Of a stretch of DNA of 64,000 bases, positions 34,447 to 43,220 are shown in pieces. The stretch is from positions 186,001 to 250,000 of the forward strand of contig NZ_MAOE01000037.1 of the NCBI RefSeq assembly GCF_001884185.1, written 5' to 3'. This DNA is from Bacillus albus (GTDB lineage Bacteria > Bacillota > Bacilli > Bacillales > Bacillaceae_G). The notes under the pieces are model-generated. The model was given only the letters and a program-made list of their open reading frames with translations. It had not been told where the DNA came from and searched no databases. Made by a program: the position numbers and the translations under genes. Position 1 is the stretch's first letter. Each line of letters begins with the position of its first letter.

Positions 34447-34475
34447 AAAACAAGAGGGTTTCCCCTCTTGTTACT
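34444..34475. terminator. Bidirectional terminator between yppF and yppE
   Basis: AACAAGAGGG and CCCTCTTGTT form a stem with an A run before and T-rich sequence after. It overlaps the end of yppE. Confidence 0.75.
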
Positions 34476-34815
34476 TACATTGCTCAATTATATTTTGCAA
34501 AGTATACGAAATAGCTTGATGTGTTTCAAAGAATCGCTTACCCTTACCTTTATTTACAAAACATTGCAGCACATTTGTTTGTAAATTATCGTACACTTGA
34601 TCAATTTGCTGTACATGTATATACTTCGGTTTTTCTTCCTTAATCCATTTATAAGCTAATTCTTTCCACACTTTTAATTCTTCATCTACCATATCTACAA
34701 ACGGTTTCATATCCTTATAAAAATCGTATTCAACCATTTCTCTTTTTTTCACATTTGCTTCATTATTATACTGCATAAGTTTTTCTGAAGACTGTATTAA
34801 CGCTTCATACACCAT
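34471..34815 (-). CDS. yppE: YppE-like protein (DUF1798)
   Basis: The 114-residue protein is helical throughout and includes YDFYKDMKPFVDMVDEEL and WKELAYKWI, matching the DUF1798 family whose B. subtilis member is YppE (structure known as a helical bundle, function unknown). AAGGTGGG precedes the ATG. It lies 15 nt downstream of the YppD-like gene and probably shares its transcript. Confidence 0.82.
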   Translation of the reverse strand: MVYEALIQSSEKLMQYNNEANVKKREMVEYDFYKDMKPFVDMVDEELKVWKELAYKWIKEEKPKYIHVQQIDQVYDNLQTNVLQCFVNKGKGKRFFETHQAISYTLQNIIEQCK

Positions 34816-34830
34816 TTTATTCCCACCTTA

Positions 34831-35073
34831 TTATGCACTCACTACGACGTTTTGAAATGCCTTCACCCAATTCCCTTTTTCTTCGTGATGCACTAATTTA
34901 TTTTCCATATGCTCAATATGCATTTCTGTTATTTCTATCTTATTACATATTTTTTCGCTCTTATCCTTCAATGCATGATTCATTCTAATCCCTATATTCA
35001 TTTCCAGCAAATCGAGAGAACTTAACATTTGATCCATCGTTTTCATTACATCTTCCTTCTGAACCATCGCCAT
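34831..35073 (-). CDS. yppD: YppD-like small helical protein
   Basis: The 80-residue protein is a predicted coiled coil rich in Met and Glu (MLSSLDLLEMNIGIRM, EITEMHIEHMENKL). I chose the ATG at 35073 because GGAGG lies 10 nt upstream; a TTG two codons earlier is nearer but less likely. The assignment to YppD rests mainly on size and position between yppE and yppC. No function is known. Confidence 0.65.
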   Translation of the reverse strand: MAMVQKEDVMKTMDQMLSSLDLLEMNIGIRMNHALKDKSEKICNKIEITEMHIEHMENKLVHHEEKGNWVKAFQNVVVSA

Positions 35074-35233
35074 ATACAAAACGCCTCCTTCTTTGCTTTT
35101 CCTTTGTCATGTAATTTCGCCGAATGATTTCTCACTCCTGCCCACATGACAAAACTAGTTGTTATTCGTCAAAGAAATCATTTTGTATGTCATTTATAGA
35201 AATGGTAACAATACAAAAAGGAGGTGTATGAAA

Positions 35234-35335
35234 ATGACAAAGAACAAAAATGAAAAAAAGAAAAAACAAAGCAAACAAAATAAACCCGAAACTGGTAATC
35301 CAAAGTTAGATGGTCCAAACTTCCCTGCTACATAA
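35234..35335 (+). CDS. sspM: Small acid-soluble spore protein M
   Basis: The 33-residue product is very basic (MTKNKNEKKKKQSKQNK) and ends NPKLDGPNFPAT. That ending matches the KLGGPNRPST end of B. subtilis SspM, a minor forespore protein. An AAGGAGG site lies 9 nt before the chosen ATG; an ATG two codons earlier is too close. B. subtilis sspM lies in this same region, as I recall. The stop codon TAA is the second to fourth base of a bcr1-like 5' end (ATAAAGTGAAAC), which may have replaced the original stop. Confidence 0.85.
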   Translation: MTKNKNEKKKKQSKQNKPETGNPKLDGPNFPAT

Positions 35336-35350
35336 AGTGAAACTTTAATG
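35332..35350 (+). repeat. bcr1-like 5' end remnant, copy 3
   Basis: ATAAAGTGAAACTTTAATGA repeats the first 18 bases of the element at 9387 exactly and then diverges. It is fused to the sspM stop codon. Confidence 0.5.
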
Positions 35351-35449
35351 ATTTTACAAAAAGTTAATTTCTGAAACATCCTTAATCTCTTATGTTCATT
35401 ACGTTTTGAGATTAAATTTTTAGCACTCGTGGCAGGATTACTTCACATT

Positions 35450-35491
35450 AAGAAGTCCCGTCTTCGTAAATGAAGACGGGACTTCTTTTTT
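35450..35491. terminator. Terminator after sspM
   Basis: AAGAAGTCCCGTCTTC and GAAGACGGGACTTCTT form a 16-bp perfect stem followed by TTTTTT on the plus strand. A smaller hairpin TTAATCTC/GAGATTAA lies in the same 3' region at about 35380-35416. yppC converges from the right. Confidence 0.85.
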
Positions 35492-35492
35492 A

Positions 35493-36581
35493 TTATATCA
35501 CGAACTCATCTATCCTTTTAATAAAACGATTTACGATAGAAGCAGCATAAATTTGCTCCCTCTTCCTTTTATACCATTCTGTTATATCAACTTCTCCCTT
35601 ATACTCTTCCGGCAAAAATAACTCTTTTATTTCCGTATCTCTACAAAACCAATCTCTCATACTTATCTCCTTATGCGCAACAATAGGATAAACCTCTCTC
35701 AGGGCTGGTGTACAAGATTTTTTAGCTCCTCTTACATAGCATTCATAATCTGCTCTTGATCCCGTGTGTATAGTTTGTAATGCAAAACTATGGAATAAAC
35801 TTTTATAATTCGGATGAAATAGTAACTCCGCTAATTTCTTCCCTAATTCTATACGCTTTTGTAACGTTTCAAATTGATAAACTGAAAAACCATACATATT
35901 CCCTTCAATGGTTGGAAAAATAACGGCGCTCACATGAAGCATTTCTTGCAATTTAAAAAGCGCTGTATGAAATACATGTTTTTTAAAATATGCATTCTCA
36001 ATAATTGGTTTTTGAATTTTATTTTGTTCATTTATAATAAGCGCTGTCATGAGCCTATTTATATCTTTTTTCTCCCAAAAATATATCCATTCTTTTTCCA
36101 TAAAAATTGATACGTTGAAATATTGTAACAAATAGAATAGAGGCACCTGCCTCCTCTTACTTTCTTCGTATAACAATAGCTGCGGAAAAGCATCTAAAAA
36201 AATAATCCAATTTGCTTCTTCATAAGTTAGAAACAAATGTTTTTTTACTGTTTGAGGTAAAACAGTAGCATAATATCTCCCTTCTAAATCAGTCATATTC
36301 CATCCCGCATTTCTCGAGACCATGCTCGCTAAAAAAGCCCACCTAATTTCACTATTTCTTACATAATATTCTTGATAACACTGTGTTCGAGAAATGTTGT
36401 CCATATTAGCTATTTCTATTTCCCTATTAATGTTGTAAACGATTGTTTTTTCCTCTTCTGTACAGACCATATTTTTACGATATTGTTTAATTTTTTCATA
36501 ATCATTCCATGTAAACATAAATAAGTCATCATACCTTTCTTTAAAAAGGTCACATCTTTTTTCATTTTTTGTTATAATCAC
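35493..36581 (-). CDS. yppC: YppC-like protein (DUF2515)
   Basis: The 362-residue protein matches the DUF2515 family by its SRTQCYQEYYVRNSEIRWAF, MVSRNAGWNMTDL and LFLTYEEANWIIFLDAFPQL segments. It is soluble with many aromatic residues. In B. subtilis yppC also flanks recU. The start is a GTG at 36581 with a poor ribosome site, and the TATAAT of the divergent recU promoter overlaps it, so the true start may be an ATG further in. Its function is unknown. Confidence 0.8.
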   Translation of the reverse strand: MIITKNEKRCDLFKERYDDLFMFTWNDYEKIKQYRKNMVCTEEEKTIVYNINREIEIANMDNISRTQCYQEYYVRNSEIRWAFLASMVSRNAGWNMTDLEGRYYATVLPQTVKKHLFLTYEEANWIIFLDAFPQLLLYEESKRRQVPLFYLLQYFNVSIFMEKEWIYFWEKKDINRLMTALIINEQNKIQKPIIENAYFKKHVFHTALFKLQEMLHVSAVIFPTIEGNMYGFSVYQFETLQKRIELGKKLAELLFHPNYKSLFHSFALQTIHTGSRADYECYVRGAKKSCTPALREVYPIVAHKEISMRDWFCRDTEIKELFLPEEYKGEVDITEWYKRKREQIYAASIVNRFIKRIDEFVI

Positions 36582-36620
36582 CTTTGTAAGTAATTCTTAG
36601 CAAGTTGGGAGTGGACCACT

Positions 36621-37223
36621 ATGACCATTCGTTACCCAAATGGAAAACGGTACAATCAAGCTTCACAACCTCATAAAACACCAATTAAAAAACATACTTA
36701 CAGTAATAGAGGTATGTCCCTTGAAGAGGAATTGAATGAAACGAATGAATATTACTTAACCCATAATATTGCATGCGTACATAAAAAACCTACACCTCTT
36801 CAAATTGTAAAAGTAGATTACCCCGCTCGAAGTGCTGCAGTGGTAAAAGAAGCGTATTTTAAACAACCTTCTACAACAGATTACAACGGTGTATATAAAG
36901 GGAAATACATCGATTTTGAAGCGAAAGAAACAAAAAATAAAACCAGCTTTCCACTTCAAAACTTCCACCTTCATCAAATTGAACATATGAAGCAAGTAAT
37001 CGCTCATAATGGAATTGCATTTGTTATTATTAAATTTACACTTTTTGATGAACTTTATTTATTAGATGCAAAACATATTATTGCATTTTGGAATCGTCAA
37101 AATACTGGTGGAAGAAAATCAATTACGAAAGAAGAAATAGAAGAGCATGGATCTTTATTATCGTGCGGTTATCACCCTCGGATTGATTATATCCGTGTAC
37201 TAGACACGGTTTATTTTTCGTGA
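36621..37223 (+). CDS. recU: Holliday junction resolvase RecU
   Basis: The 200-residue protein has the RecU active site: [33 protein letters not shown], and the metal ligands in [20 protein letters not shown] with its Asp, Glu and Lys. It cuts Holliday junctions during repair and chromosome segregation. GGGAGTGG lies before the ATG and a TATAAT lies about 45 nt upstream. It is followed by ponA in the same direction, the conserved recU-ponA operon of Bacilli. Confidence 0.97.
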
Positions 37224-37288
37224 TAGAGTCATCACTAAGGCTCTTTTTTCGACTTTTGGGGAGAGAATGAAAGGTAGGAGAAAGTATA

Positions 37289-39976
37289 ATGTCAGATAAT
37301 TATCGTTCTCGTACAGAACGAAATCATGTAAAAAATCAAAAGCAAGAAACAAATACAGAGAAAAAACCAAAGAAAAAAGGCTCCTTTTTTAAAAAATTCC
37401 TTATAGGTTGTCTACTTCTTGGTATCGTTGGTCTTGTAGCTGGCGTTTCCGCTTTCTTTGTTATGGTAAAGGATGCTCCAAAATTAGACAAATCAAAACT
37501 TGTCAATCCTTTATCAACAAAGTTTCTTGATAAGAATGGGAACTTTTTCTATGAATACGGTGCTGAAAAACGAACCCACGTTACGTATGATCAAATTCCA
37601 AAAGTAGTTGAAAATGCATTCCTTGCAACTGAGGATTCACGTTTCTATGATCATAATGGAATTGATTTTAAACGAACTACAAAAGCAGTTATGGAAAATG
37701 TCACTGGTGGATTCGGATCTCAAGGTGGTAGTACGATTACGCAACAAGTAGTCAAAAACTATTTTCTAACGATGGACAAAACTGCAAAGAGAAAAGTGCA
37801 AGAATGGTACCTATCTTACAAATTAGAGCAACAATATTCTAAACATGAGATTTTAGAAATGTACTTAAATAAGATTAACTTAGGTAACCGTTCGTACGGT
37901 ATTGCAACAGCAGCCAAAAAATATTATGACAAAGATTTAAAAGACTTACAGTTACATGAAGCTGCAATGCTTGCAGGTTTACCCCAAGGTCCTAATATTT
38001 ATGATCCAACAAAACCAGATAACGTTGAACGAGCTACACAACGTCGTAACGTCGTATTATCATTAATGAATCGACATGGTTATATAACAAAAGATGAAAT
38101 GAATAATGCAATGAAAATCTCTGTAACTGAGGGTCTTCAACCATCTTCAGAAGTAACAGAGATGAAGTATCAAGCATTTTTAGATGCTGTTGTAAAAGAA
38201 GTCGAAAAAGAATATCCGGATGTAAATATCGGTTCAGATGGTTTAACAATTCATACAACACTTGATCAAGATGCGCAAGATTATGCTGATAAAATTATGG
38301 ATGGCAATCTTATTAAGTATCCAAACGATCAATTCCAAGGATCATTCGTATTTATGGATACACAATCTGGAGAAGTTCGAGCAATTGGAGCTGGGCGCAA
38401 AGAAAGTAAGTCTACTTTCAAAGGTCATAATATGGCCATTGATTTAAAACGCCAAGTTGGTTCAACAATGAAACCAATTTTCGACTACGGTCCAGCAATT
38501 GAGAATTTACAATGGTCTACATACCATCAATTAAATGACTCAGAGTATACGTATTCCAATGGGAAAAAAATACGAAATGCAACAAATAGTTACAAAGGTG
38601 ACGTTTCACTACGTGAAGCTTTGAAAAAGTCATTAAACATCCCAGCTTTAAAAACAGCCCAAGCGGTTGGTCTTCCTAAGTCACAAGCGTTTGCTGAAGG
38701 TTTAGGCATGACATTTAAAGACGGCAAAACATATGAATCAACAGCAATTGGTAGTAACGATAGTTCTCCATTACAATTAGCGGGGGCATATGCAGCCTTT
38801 GGTAACGGTGGGAACTACAATAAACCGCACTTCGTAAAAGAAGTTATCTTCCCAGATGGGAAAAAGAAAAGTTTTAAACCGAAAGAACAACGTGCGATGC
38901 AAGACTACACAGCTTACATGGTGACTGACGTTCTTCGTGACGTAGTAAAACCTGGTTCTGGTGGTACAGGTCCAACAGCATACGTTCCAGGTATAGACGT
39001 AGCAGGTAAAACAGGAACACAAAACTTTGATGCAGACGTAATTAAAAAATATGGTATTCCAGCTGACGCAAACAGAGATAGCTGGTTCGCGGGATATTCA
39101 CCGCAATATACAATGGCTGTTTGGACTGGTTACGAAAAAGATGGTCCAGAAAATTACATTGGCGATCGCTCTACTAGAATTGCGCAACAAATGTTCCAAG
39201 TAATGATGAGCAAATTCGCTACAGATAAATCACGTTTCGAACGTCCTTCTTCTGTACAAGAATTAAATGGTGAATTGTACGTAAAAGGTGCTAAGAAAGA
39301 TGCAGTGAAACAAATTAAAGTAGATGCACCGAGTGGTCTTAATGTTACTTTCGATGGGGCTAGCACCGTTACACTAAACTGGTCTGGACCAGCAGAAGTT
39401 GATGCGTATGCAGCAAGCTATAAAGCAACTGACGGTTCAAGTGGTAGTTTATCAATAAATGGTACGACAGCTACTCTTGGTGGTATTAAACCAGGCGTTA
39501 CTTACAGCTTCTCTGTGGTAGCGAAAAAAGGTACTGGAACAAGCCCAGCAGTTGGAGCATCCTTCACTGCGCCTGGCGGAACTCCAGATGCGAAGAAAAC
39601 TGAAGAAGAAGCTAAGAAAAAAGCCGAAGAAGAAGCTAAGAAAAAAGCTGATGAGGAAGCTCAGAAAAAGGCTAATGAAGATAAATTAAAACAAGAAGAT
39701 GCTCAGAAAAAAGCTGAGGAAGAACAGCGTAAACAACAAGAACAACAGCAGCAAGAACAGCAACGTAAACAGCAAGAAGAAGCTCAGAAGAAAGCTGATG
39801 AGGACGCTAGAAAAAAAGCTGAAGAAGCTAAGAAAGCTGAAGAAGAAGCTAAGAAAGCTGAAGAAGAAGCTAAGAGAAAAGCTGAAGAAGAAGCTAAGAA
39901 ACAACAAGAGCAACAACAAAATACAGGTGAAGATACACCACACGCAGACGGAAATGTTGTTACAACAGAATCTTAA
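37289..39976 (+). CDS. ponA: Penicillin-binding protein 1A (class A)
   Basis: The 895-residue protein has a basic cytoplasmic N-terminus and a membrane helix at about residues 34-57. The glycosyltransferase-51 domain has ATEDSRFYDHNG near 112, GGSTITQQ, and KRKVQEWYLSYKLEQQ. The transpeptidase domain has the active serine in GSTMKPI near 390, SLN near 455 and KTGT near 573. An extracellular fibronectin type III-like module spans about 690-770. The last 120 residues are a Lys/Glu/Ala/Gln-rich helical tail. It polymerises and crosslinks peptidoglycan. The tail is far more repetitive than the rest. Confidence 0.97.
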   Translation: MSDNYRSRTERNHVKNQKQETNTEKKPKKKGSFFKKFLIGCLLLGIVGLVAGVSAFFVMVKDAPKLDKSKLVNPLSTKFLDKNGNFFYEYGAEKRTHVTYDQIPKVVENAFLATEDSRFYDHNGIDFKRTTKAVMENVTGGFGSQGGSTITQQVVKNYFLTMDKTAKRKVQEWYLSYKLEQQYSKHEILEMYLNKINLGNRSYGIATAAKKYYDKDLKDLQLHEAAMLAGLPQGPNIYDPTKPDNVERATQRRNVVLSLMNRHGYITKDEMNNAMKISVTEGLQPSSEVTEMKYQAFLDAVVKEVEKEYPDVNIGSDGLTIHTTLDQDAQDYADKIMDGNLIKYPNDQFQGSFVFMDTQSGEVRAIGAGRKESKSTFKGHNMAIDLKRQVGSTMKPIFDYGPAIENLQWSTYHQLNDSEYTYSNGKKIRNATNSYKGDVSLREALKKSLNIPALKTAQAVGLPKSQAFAEGLGMTFKDGKTYESTAIGSNDSSPLQLAGAYAAFGNGGNYNKPHFVKEVIFPDGKKKSFKPKEQRAMQDYTAYMVTDVLRDVVKPGSGGTGPTAYVPGIDVAGKTGTQNFDADVIKKYGIPADANRDSWFAGYSPQYTMAVWTGYEKDGPENYIGDRSTRIAQQMFQVMMSKFATDKSRFERPSSVQELNGELYVKGAKKDAVKQIKVDAPSGLNVTFDGASTVTLNWSGPAEVDAYAASYKATDGSSGSLSINGTTATLGGIKPGVTYSFSVVAKKGTGTSPAVGASFTAPGGTPDAKKTEEEAKKKAEEEAKKKADEEAQKKANEDKLKQEDAQKKAEEEQRKQQEQQQQEQQRKQQEEAQKKADEDARKKAEEAKKAEEEAKKAEEEAKRKAEEEAKKQQEQQQNTGEDTPHADGNVVTTES
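39590..39930 (+). repeat. Low-complexity K/E/A/Q tract in ponA
   Basis: Imperfect repeats of GAAGAAGCTAAGAAA code for EEAKKK-type units over about 110 codons, interrupted by Gln-rich stretches. The tract follows the FN3 module and should form a long charged helix. Confidence 0.85.
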
Positions 39977-39979
39977 TAC

Positions 39980-40022
39980 AAAAAAGAAGTCCTTTTCTCT
40001 TAACGAGAAAAGGACTTCTTTT
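39980..40022. terminator. Bidirectional terminator between ponA and ypoC
   Basis: AAGAAGTCCTTTTCTC and GAGAAAAGGACTTCTT form a long perfect stem with A and T runs on both sides. The last seven codons of ypoC lie inside it. Confidence 0.88.
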
Positions 40023-40518
40023 TTGTTATCATTTTCTTTACATATAACTTTTCTATTTCAATATATAACTGCACTAACTGAATATAAGAATGATAATTAT
40101 TTGGTTTCTTTATAATGAACGAATATCGCTCCATAAAATTAACTGGTTGTACTTCTAATTTGCTCGTGTAATCTTCCATTTCTTTCAAACTATGAACAGG
40201 TTGCTCATTTAGCCAATTTACAATTGAAAGCAAATGTGCTGCAAAAAGAATCATTGGGCCTTCAGCTTCTTGCTTATTTCTGTTTCGAAATAGTATGGCA
40301 ATATCTTCATGCTTACTTTTCCATACATTCAATAGTACCGGAATACTATTTTCAATTTCATTCCACGGCTCATATTGTCTTTCCATATCATATATAAAGT
40401 AAGTATTTTGTATAATTTCTTCAAAAGGCTGTTCTGTATAATACACAACCGAATGTATACTTTCTTTAAAAAATGGTAAGCACCGAAATTCTTTCGGTAT
40501 TTCTATCACTCGCTCCAT
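40000..40518 (-). CDS. ypoC: YpoC-like protein
   Basis: The 172-residue protein is soluble and mostly helical, with PFFKESIHSVVYYTEQPFEE and MILFAAHLLSIVNWLNEQP. Its size and place directly after nth match YpoC of B. subtilis. Function is unknown. The ribosome site is weak (AAAGG close to the ATG). The C-terminal codons KKKSFSR are written in the 5' arm of the shared terminator. Confidence 0.8.
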   Translation of the reverse strand: MERVIEIPKEFRCLPFFKESIHSVVYYTEQPFEEIIQNTYFIYDMERQYEPWNEIENSIPVLLNVWKSKHEDIAILFRNRNKQEAEGPMILFAAHLLSIVNWLNEQPVHSLKEMEDYTSKLEVQPVNFMERYSFIIKKPNNYHSYIQLVQLYIEIEKLYVKKMITKKKSFSR

Positions 40519-40521
40519 CCT

Positions 40522-41169
40522 TTATTTCCCCTTCATTCGCTTCTTTCCTTCACGACATACTTCTAGTAAAGGACACTCTTCACATTGTGGTCGCTGTGCT
40601 TTACAGTGATAACGTCCAAAGAAAATCATACGGTGATGTGTAACACTCCATTCATCCATCGGAATTTTCTTCATTAATGTCTTTTCTACTTCTAACACCG
40701 AATCTTTCCATCGACAAATCGCTAACCGTTTACTCACTCGCTCTACATGCGTATCAACAGCAATTGCCGGAATGCCATACGCTACCGAAACAACTACATT
40801 TGCTGTTTTTCTCCCTACTCCTGGTAATTTCGTCAGCTCGTCACGGTCTTCTGGAACTTTTCCGTTATAATCATCCAGCAACAGCTGGCACAATTTTTGA
40901 ATGTTTTTTGCTTTATTTCTATACAATCCAATCGAACGTATATCTTGTTGTAACTCTTCTAAAGAAACACTTAAATAATCTTCTGGCGTTTTATATTTTT
41001 GAAATAAATTTTTCGTCACTTTATTTACAAGTGCATCTGTACATTGTGCAGATAATGCTACCGCGATTACTAGTTCAAACGGATTATCATGTATTAATTC
41101 ACAATGTGCTTCTGGATACATATCCGCCATTGTGTCTAAACAATAGCGAATTTGCGTTTTATTTAACAT
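40522..41169 (-). CDS. nth: Endonuclease III
   Basis: The 215-residue protein has the helix-hairpin-helix LPGVGRKTANVV near residue 113, with the catalytic lysine. The catalytic aspartate is in AVDTHVERVSKR near 138. The iron-sulfur cysteines appear as C-x6-C-x2-C-x5-C in CKAQRPQCEECPLLEVC at the end. It removes oxidised pyrimidines and cuts at abasic sites. AGGAGG lies 7 nt before the ATG. It lies 15 nt after dnaD, in the dnaD-nth-ypoC operon. Confidence 0.97.
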   Translation of the reverse strand: MLNKTQIRYCLDTMADMYPEAHCELIHDNPFELVIAVALSAQCTDALVNKVTKNLFQKYKTPEDYLSVSLEELQQDIRSIGLYRNKAKNIQKLCQLLLDDYNGKVPEDRDELTKLPGVGRKTANVVVSVAYGIPAIAVDTHVERVSKRLAICRWKDSVLEVEKTLMKKIPMDEWSVTHHRMIFFGRYHCKAQRPQCEECPLLEVCREGKKRMKGK

Positions 41170-41184
41170 ATACTTCCTCCTACA

Positions 41185-41892
41185 TTACTGCTCCAACCAA
41201 TTATAAAAAGGCACTTTCCCAGTAAATTTCGTCTCTTGTTTTGTCGTTTGTTGCGTTCGTTGTTGATTTGCTCTAAATTTTCGTCCTTGATTTTGGGCTT
41301 GATCTACTGTTTTAATACCATTCTTTTTCCACTCAAATAAAATACGGTCGATATATCGGAAATTAAGCTTACCACTCATTACAGCTTCCCTGAGGGCCGC
41401 TTGAATTAAATTGGGATGATGTTGATCTTGATCTTCCCACATTCCTAACGTCTCACATTCAAATGGAGAAAGTGGTCTTCCAAATTCTTTTTCAAATACT
41501 GTATATAAATTTACTTGCAGTTGTTTTATTTCTTTTTGTTCTTCCTCTATCGATTCATTCATTAAAAAATGCAATATTTTTTCCCAAAGCGGTTGTAAAG
41601 AATAACTTTCACACATCATCGCTTCTGATCTTTGTCCACCTTCTAGTGATAAAAAACCTTTTTGAATCAACGTCTGAATAACTTCCATACATTTCATTTC
41701 ACTAATTGTCATCCGTTCTGAAATCTCTGACGGAGTCGGAAACGAATTGCCCGATTCTAAAAATGTGTGTACATGAAGTACAACCATAAATTCCGTTTCA
41801 TTTAACCCTAATTTTTTATAATGCATCATAAGTAATTTTGGAATTGCAATGCTTCCCTGCTCAAACCACTGTAACATCATTTTCTTTTTCAT
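41185..41892 (-). CDS. dnaD: DNA replication initiation protein DnaD
   Basis: The 235-residue protein has the winged-helix N-terminal domain (residues about 1-100, LGLNETEFMVVLHVHTFL) and the C-terminal DnaD domain. The latter has FEKEFGRPLSPFECETLGMW, LIQAALREAVMSGKLNFRYIDRIL and the WKKNG end. It helps load the helicase at oriC and at stalled forks. I chose the ATG at 41892 with GAGGTG 7 nt upstream. A TATACT -10 lies just before it. In B. subtilis asnS precedes dnaD; here aspB does. Confidence 0.95.
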   Translation of the reverse strand: MKKKMMLQWFEQGSIAIPKLLMMHYKKLGLNETEFMVVLHVHTFLESGNSFPTPSEISERMTISEMKCMEVIQTLIQKGFLSLEGGQRSEAMMCESYSLQPLWEKILHFLMNESIEEEQKEIKQLQVNLYTVFEKEFGRPLSPFECETLGMWEDQDQHHPNLIQAALREAVMSGKLNFRYIDRILFEWKKNGIKTVDQAQNQGRKFRANQQRTQQTTKQETKFTGKVPFYNWLEQ

Positions 41893-41957
41893 CACCAAAC
41901 ACCTCGCTCTCTAGTATAACACACCTTTCGCTATTTCTTTTTGCCACAATTCGTCAA

Positions 41958-41992
41958 AAAAACCTCCCTATTATGTAGGAAGGTTTTTTGTA
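41958..41992 (-). terminator. Terminator of aspB
   Basis: AAAAACCTTCC pairs with GGGAGGTTTTTTT around a short loop on the minus strand, 25 bases past the aspB stop. Confidence 0.85.
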
Positions 41993-42014
41993 TTGCGTTC
42001 ATAAAATATTAGGG

Positions 42015-43202
42015 TTAAGCTTGCACTTTACTTTTCATAAACGTATGAATTCGTTCTAATGCTTTCTCTACTTGTTCAAGAGACGTCGCATATGATAAGC
42101 GAACGTTATTCGGAGCACCAAATCCTGTACCTGGTACAAGAGCCACTTTTTCCTCTTCTAATAGAGCTTTTGCCCAATCATCAACATTTTCGTATCCAGA
42201 TAAAGCTACAGCTTCTTTTACATTAGGGAATAAGTAAAATGCACCTTGTGGTTTAATGCAAGTAAAGCCAGGGATTTGAATTAATTTATCATAAATAATG
42301 TTTAATCTCTCTTCAAATGCTTGACGCATTGTTTCTACAGGTTCTTGTGAGCCTGCATATGCCGCAATTGCGCCGTATTGAGCGATTGAAGTAGGGTTTG
42401 ACGTACTATGACTTGCTAAGTTCGTCATCGCTTTAATAAGCTGCTTATTTCCTGCTGCATATCCAATACGCCATCCTGTCATAGAATGAGACTTAGATAC
42501 ACCATTAATAATAAGTGTTTGTTCTTTTAATGCATTAGAAAGCTGGGCAACCGAAGTATATTCTGCTCCACCATAAATTAACTTTTCATAAATTTCATCT
42601 GAAACGATTAAAATATCGTTTTCTAAGCATACTTCTCCAAGCTGTTGTAATTCTTCTTTGCTGTAAATCATTCCTGTTGGATTGCTCGGTGAATTAATAA
42701 TAACTGCTTTCGTTTTCTCAGTAATTGCTTCACGCAGCTGCTTCGCTGTAATTTTGTATTCATTGTCTTCAAGACCTTCTACATAAACTGGCTTACCACC
42801 AGCAAGCTTTACTTGTTCCGGATAACTTACCCAGTAAGGCGTCGGGATGATAACTTCATCTCCTTCATCAAGTAACACTTGGAATAATGTATATAATGCA
42901 TGCTTTGCACCGTTACATACAATAATTTCAGACGGATCATACGCAATTCCTTGATCGCGAGTAAACTTCTTCACAATTTCTTGTTTTAACGCTTGTAATC
43001 CACCTGTAGGTGTATACTTCGTATGTCCTTCTAACATCGCTTTATGTGCAGCATTCATAATATGTTCTGGCGTATTAAAGTCAGGTTCTCCTGCCCCTAA
43101 TCCAATTACATCATGACCTGCAGCTTTTAATGCTTGCGCCTTTGCTGTAATTTCTAAAGTTGCAGATGGTGTTAAAGCAGCTACTCGCTTTGCTAATTTC
43201 AT
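42015..43202 (-). CDS. aspB: Aspartate aminotransferase
   Basis: The 395-residue protein is a class I aminotransferase. Its N-terminus is SATLEITAKAQALKAAGHDV, with GAGEPDFNTPEHI near residue 36 and SPSNPTGMIYS near 170. The PLP lysine is in NGVSKSHSMTGWRIGY near 235, and RLSYATS near the C-terminus includes the substrate arginine. It converts oxaloacetate and glutamate to aspartate. GGGGG precedes the ATG. It is the last gene of the ypmA-ypmB-aspB operon and ends at a terminator. Confidence 0.96.
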   Translation of the reverse strand: MKLAKRVAALTPSATLEITAKAQALKAAGHDVIGLGAGEPDFNTPEHIMNAAHKAMLEGHTKYTPTGGLQALKQEIVKKFTRDQGIAYDPSEIIVCNGAKHALYTLFQVLLDEGDEVIIPTPYWVSYPEQVKLAGGKPVYVEGLEDNEYKITAKQLREAITEKTKAVIINSPSNPTGMIYSKEELQQLGEVCLENDILIVSDEIYEKLIYGGAEYTSVAQLSNALKEQTLIINGVSKSHSMTGWRIGYAAGNKQLIKAMTNLASHSTSNPTSIAQYGAIAAYAGSQEPVETMRQAFEERLNIIYDKLIQIPGFTCIKPQGAFYLFPNVKEAVALSGYENVDDWAKALLEEEKVALVPGTGFGAPNNVRLSYATSLEQVEKALERIHTFMKSKVQA

Positions 43203-43220
43203 TTGTAGTTCCCCCTACAT

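Noticed and set aside
40677-41225. Long plus-strand ORF over nth/dnaD
   Set aside because: It is antisense to two well-recognised genes, has low-quality composition and no ribosome site.
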